A stretch of DNA of 22,059 nt. Source: JAUVYV01 sp964394625 (GTDB lineage Bacteria > Planctomycetota > Phycisphaerae > Sedimentisphaerales > Anaerobacaceae). Below are positions 1-6,341 of this stretch, piece by piece. The notes below the pieces were generated by a model that was not told where the DNA came from, did no database searches, and was given only the letters and a program-made list of their open reading frames with translations. The translations under genes and the position numbers were made by a program. Position 1 is the stretch's first letter. Each line of letters starts with the position of its first letter. The stretch spans positions 1 to 22,059 of the forward strand of contig CAYMYK010000022.1 in assembly GCA_964394625.1 (NCBI GenBank), read 5' to 3'.

Positions 1-27
1 AATAATTTGACAAAATGCCGAATTTTC

Positions 28-57
28 TTGACACTACATAAGGTGATTCCCTAAACT
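28..57 (+). promoter_or_regulatory. Putative sigma70-type promoter of the rex-hydrogenase operon
   Basis: A perfect TTGACA -35 box lies at 28-33 and a TAAACT -10-like box (4 of 6 matches) at 52-57, with an 18-bp spacer. Transcription would start near 63-65, just before the Rex operator at 73-90, so bound Rex would block early transcription. A second TTGACA at 7-12 has no convincing -10 partner. This is pattern matching only. Confidence 0.5.
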
Positions 58-72
58 ATGTTTTGTTTAGCT

Positions 73-90
73 TTGTGAATGTGAACACAA
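73..90. promoter_or_regulatory. Rex operator (ROP-like inverted repeat)
   Basis: The 18-bp sequence TTGTGAATGTGAACACAA matches the known Rex consensus TTGTGAA-N4-TTCACAA at 12 of 14 defined positions; the left half-site is perfect. It lies between the predicted transcription start and the rex start codon at 115, the place expected for autoregulation. Because the downstream genes are closely spaced, the same site probably controls the whole hydrogenase gene set. Confidence 0.75.
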
Positions 91-91
91 G

Positions 92-107
92 TTCGTAAGC
101 TTCGTAA
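92..107 (+). repeat. Tandem TTCGTAA direct repeat in the rex leader
   Basis: TTCGTAA occurs at 92-98 and again at 101-107, a 9-bp period immediately after the Rex operator and just before the rex start. No Shine-Dalgarno sequence is evident between this repeat and the ATG at 115. The repeat could be a second regulator site or chance. Confidence 0.35.
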
Positions 108-114
108 CGATATT

Positions 115-738
115 ATGAGATATCACAGGATTTCTGACGAGACTGTTCACCGGCTGCCGCGTTACCTGCGGGGTCTGATGCTGCTTGCCGAGCAGGGCAG
201 GCAGAGTGTCTCCAGTCATTCTCTGGCGGATTTCGTGAATGTCAATCCCTGGCAGATAAGAAAGGACTTCTCGTACTTTGGTGACTTCGGTACTCGCGGC
301 GTCGGCTACAACATTGATAAGCTCGCAAAACACATCAAGAAGATTTTGAGACTGGATGTTGTCAACAAGGCGGCCCTTGTGGGCGTGGGCAATCTTGGCT
401 CGGCTGTTCTGGCCTATCCGGGATTTGAGCCCTACGGGTTTCACATCGTCGCCGCTTTCGACAACGACCCGGCAAAAATAGGCAAAACAGTGGGGACAAC
501 AAAGATAGAGGATATATCGAAAATCCGCACGCTCAGGAAGCGGGGCGTCAACATAGCGATTGCTGCCGTACCGGCAAGCGCCGCTCAGCAGACCGCCGAG
601 GCGCTTGTTGAAGCCGGCGTGAAGGGTATTTTGAATTTTTCGCCTGTGCATATTACAGTGCCAAAAAAGGTTAAGGTCATAACAATTAATATCGCTATAG
701 ACCTCGCTCGCCTGCCTTACTATGTACCCGCGGGCTGA
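115..738 (+). CDS. rex: Redox-sensing transcriptional repressor Rex
   Basis: This 207-residue protein has the normal Rex length and layout. An N-terminal winged helix carries the family hallmark around residues 44-65 (NPWQIRKDFSYFG, then GTRGVGY). A Rossmann domain follows with GVGNLG at 90-95 and an acidic FDND at about 115-118 for NAD(H) binding. Rex binds DNA when NADH/NAD+ is low and releases it when NADH rises. The ATG at 115 gives the usual family N-terminus (RISDETVHRLPRYLRGL), although no clear ribosome binding site precedes it. It is the first gene of the hydrogenase set, with a Rex-like operator at 73-90, so autoregulation and NADH-induced expression of the hydrogenase are strongly suggested. 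Spacing to the next gene is 32 nt. Confidence 0.96.
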   Translation: MRYHRISDETVHRLPRYLRGLMLLAEQGRQSVSSHSLADFVNVNPWQIRKDFSYFGDFGTRGVGYNIDKLAKHIKKILRLDVVNKAALVGVGNLGSAVLAYPGFEPYGFHIVAAFDNDPAKIGKTVGTTKIEDISKIRTLRKRGVNIAIAAVPASAAQQTAEALVEAGVKGILNFSPVHITVPKKVKVITINIAIDLARLPYYVPAG

Positions 739-770
739 GCAACCGGCTCTAAAGTGAGGAAGATTAAGCT

Positions 771-1826
771 ATGGAAACCGTTTTCGCAAGCGATTTGAAG
801 CCGATGCTCGACGCCGTCTCGCAGCAGATGGAGCTTTACGTGCCGAAAAAAAGCGGCGAGTTTTACGTTTTTACCAAGTACGACCCATCGGCCGGTCAAG
901 CGGTTGAGTTCAACAATATACGTGCCTGTACTCCGGTTAAGGATTTTCTTTTTCCCGTGCGGGAGTTAGCGGCAATATTCCCTGAGTCGGCAGAGCCGCA
1001 GCAAGTCAAGCCCTTCGGTATCTTCGGCCTGAAGGACTGTGACCTGCGGTCGCTCGAAGTGCTCGATAAGGTCTTTATTGAAGATGACTTCGAGGACCCG
1101 TTTTACGTGAAGAGGCGGGAAAAGATTTTTATAATCGCCTCGGACTGCTTCGAGCCGGGCGTGAGCTGTTTTTGCAACGTGATGGGTGGTAAACCCTTTA
1201 CTGAGAAGGGTTTCGATTTGAATATCTCGCAGGTTCAGGGCGGCTTTATTGTCGAAACCGGCTCTGAAAAAGGCGGCGAATTTGTTGAAAAACATTCAAA
1301 TCTGTTCAAAAACCTGCCGGAAAACGCCCTGAATGAGCGGAAAAACAACAGGGAAAAAACAGAAAAACAGCTTGCCGAGCAAAATTTTGATATGAAATTT
1401 GATTGTCCGGTCCGGGAGATTTTTGACGGCAGCGATGACTCGGAGGTCTATGACGTCGAGGCAAAGACCTGCGTCGAGTGCCAGGCCTGCACGCGAATAT
1501 GCCCGACCTGCCACTGCTTTTACTTGTACGATACGAAGCAGAAAGAGTATTTTGCCAAGATGAAGATGTGGGACAGTTGTATGCGTTGGGCGTACGCCGA
1601 GGTAGCCGGCGGTGCAAACCCCCGCAAGGTATTAGGCGATAGAATCAAGCATCGCCTGATGCACAAGTTTGTCTATTTTTTAGATAGGTACGGCCTTGAA
1701 ATGTGCATCGGCTGCGGCAGGTGCGTCGATGCCGAGGCGGGCAAGGTTGATATAAGAGAAATTATGAAAAAGCTCTACGAAGAAATGAAAGACAGAGACA
1801 GCAGTCGAGCCGGGGTAGCAAAATGA
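771..1826 (+). CDS. Hydrogenase/sulfur reductase beta subunit-like 4Fe-4S protein (HydB/AsrA family)
   Basis: This 351-residue soluble protein resembles the beta subunit of archaeal sulfhydrogenase (HydB) and anaerobic sulfite reductase subunit A (AsrA), which carry electrons between a flavin subunit and the catalytic core. The first cluster motif is C234-x2-C237-x2-C240-x3-C244-P, followed by C247 and C249. The second motif is C312-x2-C315-x2-C318, but the expected fourth cysteine is E322 (read as gag in VDAEAGK). A GAGGAAG ribosome site precedes the ATG. The stop overlaps the next start by 4 nt (ATGA), so it is translationally coupled to the HydG-like flavoprotein. No AsrC (sirohaem subunit) lies nearby, which argues against sulfite reduction. 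In this context it most likely forms an electron-input or output arm of the hydrogenase. Confidence 0.85.
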   Translation: METVFASDLKPMLDAVSQQMELYVPKKSGEFYVFTKYDPSAGQAVEFNNIRACTPVKDFLFPVRELAAIFPESAEPQQVKPFGIFGLKDCDLRSLEVLDKVFIEDDFEDPFYVKRREKIFIIASDCFEPGVSCFCNVMGGKPFTEKGFDLNISQVQGGFIVETGSEKGGEFVEKHSNLFKNLPENALNERKNNREKTEKQLAEQNFDMKFDCPVREIFDGSDDSEVYDVEAKTCVECQACTRICPTCHCFYLYDTKQKEYFAKMKMWDSCMRWAYAEVAGGANPRKVLGDRIKHRLMHKFVYFLDRYGLEMCIGCGRCVDAEAGKVDIREIMKKLYEEMKDRDSSRAGVAK

Positions 1827-2644
1827 GCGAAAACCCATACCAGCCGATAGACAGTGAAATTGTGGATATAATAGACGAGTCATCGACAATCAAGAGCTTT
1901 GTCGTTGTGACGAGCGAGCCGGTTTCGTTTCGTACCGGACAGTTTGTGGAGCTGACGCTGCCCGGCGAGGGTGAGGCGCCTTTTACGCCGTCCTCGTCAC
2001 CCGCTGACACCAAGAAGATGGAGATTACAATTATGAATGCGGGGCGGGTAACGAATTTGCTTCATAATTGCGGCAAGGGACAGAAGGTCGGTATTCGCGG
2101 GCCTTTCGGCAACGGCTATCCGGTGGATGATTTTGCCGGCAAGGAGATTTATATCGTGGGCGGCGGTGTCGGCTTAGCCCCGATACGCTCGCTGTTTCTG
2201 ACGCTGGTCGAGAGGGTAAAGGACTTCAAATCCGTCGTTTGCAGGTATGGTGCAAAGACGCCTGAGGATTTCATTTATAAGAAAACGCTTTTCGGTGAGT
2301 GGCGGAAGATCGACGGCGTCGATATCAAGCTGACCGTCGATAAGGCCAACGGCGACTGGAAGGGCAACGTGGGTGTTGTTACGACGATTCTCAGGCCCGG
2401 CGACGTCGATATCAAAAACGCGGTTGCAGTGGTGTGCGGGCCGCCGATTATGATGAAGTTTGCAACGTTGAAACTGCTGGAGTTCGGCTTTGCCGACGAG
2501 CAGATATATCTTTCTATGGAAAAGAATATGAGCTGCGGCATCGGCAAGTGCGGCCATTGTATGATTGGAAAATACTACGTGTGCAAGGACGGGCCGGTCT
2601 TTACCTACGACCAGATAAAAAAATATCCGAAAATTTGGGAATAA
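1823..2644 (+). CDS. FAD/NAD(P)-binding oxidoreductase, HydG/AsrB-like (hydrogenase gamma subunit family)
   Basis: This 273-residue protein has the ferredoxin-NADP+ reductase-like fold order of AsrB, HydG and PyrK. A FAD-binding beta barrel covers about residues 10-100 (TGQFVELTLPG, PFTPSSSP, RGPFGNG). A pyridine-nucleotide domain follows, with GGGVGLAPIR at 113-122 and CGPPIMM at 205-211. The C-terminal [2Fe-2S] site has C238, C243, C246 and C254. The family moves electrons between NAD(P)H and iron-sulfur partners. Here it is coupled by overlap to the HydB-like gene and sits directly upstream of the hydrogenase genes. I infer an NAD(P)H dehydrogenase module for the membrane complex; NADH versus NADPH preference cannot be told from sequence by eye. 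Confidence 0.88.
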   Translation: MSENPYQPIDSEIVDIIDESSTIKSFVVVTSEPVSFRTGQFVELTLPGEGEAPFTPSSSPADTKKMEITIMNAGRVTNLLHNCGKGQKVGIRGPFGNGYPVDDFAGKEIYIVGGGVGLAPIRSLFLTLVERVKDFKSVVCRYGAKTPEDFIYKKTLFGEWRKIDGVDIKLTVDKANGDWKGNVGVVTTILRPGDVDIKNAVAVVCGPPIMMKFATLKLLEFGFADEQIYLSMEKNMSCGIGKCGHCMIGKYYVCKDGPVFTYDQIKKYPKIWE

Positions 2645-2664
2645 TGGTTCAAGCCGACCGACTG

Positions 2665-2692
2665 TTGACTTTATTAAATTTCTTGTGATACT
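2665..2692 (+). promoter_or_regulatory. Possible internal promoter before the polyferredoxin gene
   Basis: In the 65-nt gap after the HydG-like gene, TTGACT (2665-2670) is followed after 16 bp by GATACT (2687-2692), which has an upstream TG like an extended -10 box. This stretch is also more AT-rich than its surroundings. It could give separate transcription of the hydrogenase core. Both boxes are imperfect, so this is tentative. Confidence 0.25.
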
Positions 2693-2709
2693 TGGAATCA
2701 GAGAAAAAT

Positions 2710-3240
2710 ATGAGTGCAAAGCTGATAATAGACCTGGCAAAATGCCGGCTTCAGGAAGAATCGGGTGTGCAGTGTTCTTACAAGCACCATCCTGCAAATC
2801 GCGGGATAGATGCGCTGCTCGAGATGATACGTTTTGCACTGATTTGCCGAAGGTGCGAGTCGGCGCCGTGTATAAAGGCGTGTCCCCAGGGCGCTCTGGA
2901 GAAGGTCGAGACCGAAAAAGACGACTACGGGATTCTCAAACGCGCGAATATGCTGTGTACGGGCTGCGGCTGTTGTGCGATTGCCTGCCCGTTCGGGACG
3001 ATTTACACGGACTTGATTGTCTATCCGAGCAGCGTCTGCGACCTGTGCAGGGGCAGATTGGCGCCGGGTGAAAAGCCGTTGTGCGTAGAAACCTGCACCG
3101 ACGGCAGCATAGATTATAAAGAGGTCGATGTTGAAAAAGAGGATGATTTGACAGAGGTCTTCGAGGATATCGTCGTGCGGGTCGAGGGCGGCCAGCTCTG
3201 GGAGCCGATGCTCAGGGAGCTCGGCAACGCGCGTGCCTGA
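2710..3240 (+). CDS. Polyferredoxin, HycB/DmsB-like 4Fe-4S protein
   Basis: This 176-residue electron carrier belongs to the HycB/CooF/DmsB type. Cysteine groups are C46-x2-C49-x4-C54-x3-C58, C83-x2-C86-x2-C89-x3-C93 and C110-x2-C113...C125-x3-C129, enough for about three [4Fe-4S] clusters. The usual first motif is degenerate, with only C12 and C22. I chose the ATG at 2710 (MSAKLIIDLAKC), the family-like N-terminus, over a TTG 18 nt upstream. It lies between the HydB/HydG-like genes and the membrane hydrogenase genes. That position fits a role in passing electrons from the flavin module to the hydrogenase core. No formate dehydrogenase or CO dehydrogenase partner is present in the window. Confidence 0.85.
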   Translation: MSAKLIIDLAKCRLQEESGVQCSYKHHPANRGIDALLEMIRFALICRRCESAPCIKACPQGALEKVETEKDDYGILKRANMLCTGCGCCAIACPFGTIYTDLIVYPSSVCDLCRGRLAPGEKPLCVETCTDGSIDYKEVDVEKEDDLTEVFEDIVVRVEGGQLWEPMLRELGNARA

Positions 3241-3264
3241 CAGAAAAGTAAGGAAAACTTTAAG

Positions 3265-4209
3265 ATGACTGAAGTGTTCTGGATACCGTTTTGGATTTTG
3301 GTCTTTCCGGGCTTTTTGTTTACGCTTGGGCTGGGTCTTGTTGCAAGTTATCTCGTCCGCAAGGTAAGCGCACTTGTTCAGTATCGCGTCGGGCCACCCG
3401 TAATGCAGCCCTTCTACGATATTATGAAGCTGATGGGAAAGGAAATCCTGATACCGCAGGATTCTCAGCAGTTTGTTTTCAAGGCGGCTCCGGTTGTCGG
3501 CCTGGCCGGTGTGCTGCTTCTGTCAACGATGTTAGGGGTCAATGCGTTCTGGCCTGAAAAGACTTTTGTGGGCGATATCATCGTGGCCATTTACCTTATG
3601 GTTCTGCCGTCGCTGGCGTTGATACTCGGCGCCAGTGCGTCGGCCAGCCCGCACGCGGCCATAGGGGCCGCTCGCGAGATGAAGTTAGTAATGAGCTACG
3701 AGCTGGGACTGGTGCTGGCCTTTGTGGTGGTAATCATAAGAACAGGCGGGACGTTGAGCTTGGCGGCGATTAGTGGGCAGGGAGCGGTTATAGGTATATC
3801 CAATCTCATCGCATTCGCGGTCAGCTTGCTGTGCATACAGGCAAAGCTCGGCTATGTCCCGTTCGATATCGCCGAGGCGGAGACCGAGCTTGGCGGCGGC
3901 GTTTTGATGGAGTATTCCGGTGCGCTTCTGGCGGTATGGGAAGTTATGCACGCGATGATGCTTGTCGCTCTGCCGATGTTTTTGGTTATGGTTTTCCTTG
4001 GCGGCTTCGGCGCGGGCGGCTGGGGCCTGCTCTGGGGCGTATTGAAATACGTACTCGTACTGGTATTGATTATCCTTATAAAAAATACGAACCCGCGGAT
4101 GCGGATTGACCAGGCAATGAAATTTTTCTGGGTCTATTGCGGCATTGCGCTGGTGGCTGCCATTGTTCTTGCGACAATCGGCAATATTTACGGCATCGCC
4201 CGGCTTTAA
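3265..4209 (+). CDS. Group 4 [NiFe] hydrogenase membrane subunit, NuoH-like (MbhM/EchB/HycD)
   Basis: This 314-residue integral membrane protein has about eight hydrophobic helices. It carries the NuoH-family signature on the first cytoplasmic loop (YRVGPPVMQPFYDIMKLMGK, residues 40-59) and the acidic loop AEAETELGGG at about 203-212. This subunit joins the peripheral hydrogenase module to the ion-pumping membrane arm. It begins at an ATG preceded by AAGGAAAA. It follows the polyferredoxin by 24 nt and precedes the small subunit by 9 nt. Complex I NuoH has the same fold; the assignment to hydrogenase rests on the neighbouring large subunit with intact nickel ligands. Confidence 0.92.
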   Translation: MTEVFWIPFWILVFPGFLFTLGLGLVASYLVRKVSALVQYRVGPPVMQPFYDIMKLMGKEILIPQDSQQFVFKAAPVVGLAGVLLLSTMLGVNAFWPEKTFVGDIIVAIYLMVLPSLALILGASASASPHAAIGAAREMKLVMSYELGLVLAFVVVIIRTGGTLSLAAISGQGAVIGISNLIAFAVSLLCIQAKLGYVPFDIAEAETELGGGVLMEYSGALLAVWEVMHAMMLVALPMFLVMVFLGGFGAGGWGLLWGVLKYVLVLVLIILIKNTNPRMRIDQAMKFFWVYCGIALVAAIVLATIGNIYGIARL

Positions 4210-4218
4210 GGTGAAGTT

Positions 4219-4647
4219 ATGAACTGGATAAGATGGCTCAAGAAATCGCCCTGGGTGTTTCACGTGAACACCGGTGCGTGCAACAACTGCGACATCGAAA
4301 TCGTTGACTGCCTGACACCCAAACACGACCTTGAGCGGTTCGGTATAAAGCTTGTGGGAACACCGAGACATGCCGATGCGCTTCTGGTAACCGGCGTGGG
4401 GACGCGTCAGGCGGTGCCCCGGCTGCTTGAAATCTATCGCCAGGTGCCCAAGCCCTGCGTCGTTTTCTTAATCGGCGCCTGCGCAATCGGAACGGGCATT
4501 TTCGCCGGAGGGTATCACGTGGCAGGGCCTGTAGATGAAATACTCAAGAAGGAAGACCCGAACGCTATTATCGCCTACGTGCCGGGCTGTCCGCCGAAAC
4601 CGGAGGCGATGATTTCCGGCATTGTAAAAGCTCTGTCGATTCTGTAA
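4219..4647 (+). CDS. Group 4 [NiFe] hydrogenase small subunit, NuoB-like (MbhJ/EchC/HycG)
   Basis: This 142-residue protein carries the single proximal [4Fe-4S] cluster next to the nickel-iron site. Likely ligands are C21 and C24 (GACNNCDIE), C88 (IGACAIGTGIF) and C124 (PGCPPKPE), the usual arrangement for group 4 small subunits and NuoB. The compact size and lack of extra ferredoxin domains are normal for membrane-bound H2-evolving enzymes and unlike uptake hydrogenases. An AGGTGA ribosome site precedes the ATG. It is flanked by the NuoH- and NuoC-like genes with gaps of 9 and 12 nt. Confidence 0.93.
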   Translation: MNWIRWLKKSPWVFHVNTGACNNCDIEIVDCLTPKHDLERFGIKLVGTPRHADALLVTGVGTRQAVPRLLEIYRQVPKPCVVFLIGACAIGTGIFAGGYHVAGPVDEILKKEDPNAIIAYVPGCPPKPEAMISGIVKALSIL

Positions 4648-4659
4648 CGGAACTGTGAT

Positions 4660-5151
4660 ATGAAGCAGGAAGAACTGAAAACACGGCTCGAAGAAATCAA
4701 GGACAAGCTAATCGCAATCGAGCAGCCCAGGGAGAACAGGATATATCTTCTCTGTGAAGCCGAAAATGCTTATGCCGTGGACAAATTCCTCTTCGAGGAG
4801 ATGAACCTAAGATTTGTTATCGCAACCGGTATCGATTCGGACGATTGTTTTGAGGTTCTGTACCATTTTGCGAACGACGAAACCGGCACGTTTGTGACGA
4901 CCAGGGCGTTCATACGCGACCACGAAAACCCGTCCATCGAGTCGATTACGCCCTTGATACCCGGGGCCGAATGGATTGAAAGAGAAACGCACGACGTACT
5001 GGGAATCGATTTCAAGAATCATCCCAACCTGAGACGCTTGATTCTGTCCGATGACTGGCCTGAGGGTGTTTATCCGTTAAGAAAGGCCTGTGTTTTGAGC
5101 GAAGCGAAGGAACTGAAAGAGGAACTGGAAAATGAAAAAAATATTGAATAA
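4660..5151 (+). CDS. Hydrogenase subunit, NuoC-like 30-kDa family (MbhK/EchD)
   Basis: This 163-residue soluble protein matches the complex I 30-kDa (NuoC) family in its C-terminal half: EWIERETHDVLGIDF, then NHPNLRRLIL and DWPEGVYPLRK. It has no cluster motif and serves as a structural partner of the large subunit. In E. coli HycE the NuoC- and NuoD-like parts are fused; here they are separate, as in Ech and Mbh. The stop overlaps the next gene's start by 20 nt, so the two are translationally coupled. Confidence 0.9.
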   Translation: MKQEELKTRLEEIKDKLIAIEQPRENRIYLLCEAENAYAVDKFLFEEMNLRFVIATGIDSDDCFEVLYHFANDETGTFVTTRAFIRDHENPSIESITPLIPGAEWIERETHDVLGIDFKNHPNLRRLILSDDWPEGVYPLRKACVLSEAKELKEELENEKNIE

Positions 5152-6322
5152 ACCGGTTCTTGCAGTGGGCCCGTTTCACCCGCTGCAGGAAGAGGCGGAG
5201 TTCTTTCAGCTTACCATCGACGGTGAAATCGTCACGGATATCGACATGCGGATTTCGTACAACCATCGGGGCATAGAGGCAATCAGCGAGACACTTCAGT
5301 TCGACCAGGTCCCTTTTCTGGTCTCGCGCGTCTGCGGGATTTGCTCGGCGTCGCACCCGTTAGCGTATGTGAACGCGGTGGAGGAGATTGCCGGCATAAC
5401 ACCGCCGGAGCGTGCTCAGTATGTCCGTGTAATCATAAATGAGCTTGAGCGGATACACAGTCACCTGCTGTGGTTTGGTCTGGCCGGCCATTTCATCGGC
5501 TATGACACAGTTTTTATGTGGACCTGGAAGTATCGCGAGCCGGTGCTTGATATCCTCGAGGAAATTACCGGCAACAGGAACAACTATGGCAACGTCAAGG
5601 TGGGCGGCTGCCGGGAGGATATCCCCAACGAGATGCTCCCGAAAATCAGGCAGAAACTCGACGAACTCGAAAAGAAGGTGGAGATGCTCGTCAAGGTCGT
5701 GTTCGATGACCCTGTTATACACGCCCGGCTCAAAGGCGTAGGGATTCTGACGAAGGAGGCAGCCAGACAGTATGCAGTAACCGGCCCGACAGTCAGGGGC
5801 AGCGGTATCGCTATCGACGTAAGGCGCGACGACCCGTACGCGGCCTACGCCGATTTAGACTGGAACGTGATAACGCAGGAAGAAGGGGATGTTTTTGCCA
5901 AGGCGGTCGTGCGGCTGCTCGAGGTTCTCGAATCGGTCAAGATAATAAGGCAGGCCGTGGACAAGCTGCCCGACGGGCCGGTTGATATGGAAGTAAAGGA
6001 AATCCCTGCCGGGGAGGGATGCGGTCATGCGGAGGCGCCCAGGGGTGAAACGTTTCACTATGTTCGCAGTGACGGCGGCAACAGACCCGTGCGGCACAAA
6101 ATCAGGGCGCCGAGCTTTGTCAACGTGCCGTCATTCAGGGCATCGTGCATCGGCCAGCATATTGCGGATGTTACGATTACGCTGGCTGCGGTTGACCCCT
6201 GCTATAGCTGCACCGAGCGCCTGGCGGTGGTTGACGGCCACAATAAGATTATACACGACTACGAGACGCTGCTGAAGCTGAGTCGTGAAAAAACAGCAAC
6301 GATAAAAAGGCAAGTTCTATAA
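5132..6322 (+). CDS. Group 4 [NiFe] hydrogenase large (catalytic) subunit, NuoD-like (MbhL/EchE/HycE)
   Basis: This 396-residue subunit holds the H2-forming active site. Both nickel-ligand pairs are present: RVCGIC with C68 and C71, and DPCYSCTER with C357 and C360. Complex I NuoD and the Mbx/Mbs relatives have lost some or all of these cysteines, so their presence makes a true hydrogenase the best call. After CTER (R363) there is a 33-residue tail; in this family such a tail is cut after the C-x2-R/H site by a dedicated protease, and a HycI-like protease lies at 12955. The ATG at 5132 gives a family-like N-terminus and lies inside the NuoC-like gene. The exact group 4 subtype needs a phylogeny. 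Confidence 0.95.
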   Translation: MKKILNKPVLAVGPFHPLQEEAEFFQLTIDGEIVTDIDMRISYNHRGIEAISETLQFDQVPFLVSRVCGICSASHPLAYVNAVEEIAGITPPERAQYVRVIINELERIHSHLLWFGLAGHFIGYDTVFMWTWKYREPVLDILEEITGNRNNYGNVKVGGCREDIPNEMLPKIRQKLDELEKKVEMLVKVVFDDPVIHARLKGVGILTKEAARQYAVTGPTVRGSGIAIDVRRDDPYAAYADLDWNVITQEEGDVFAKAVVRLLEVLESVKIIRQAVDKLPDGPVDMEVKEIPAGEGCGHAEAPRGETFHYVRSDGGNRPVRHKIRAPSFVNVPSFRASCIGQHIADVTITLAAVDPCYSCTERLAVVDGHNKIIHDYETLLKLSREKTATIKRQVL

Positions 6323-6341
6323 GGGAAAGGAAGGTTTCAAA

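Noticed and set aside
771..2644. Anaerobic sulfite reductase subunits A and B
   Set aside because: The two proteins belong to the same families, but no AsrC sirohaem subunit is present and the genes are followed by a hydrogenase, so the hydrogenase beta/gamma reading fits better.
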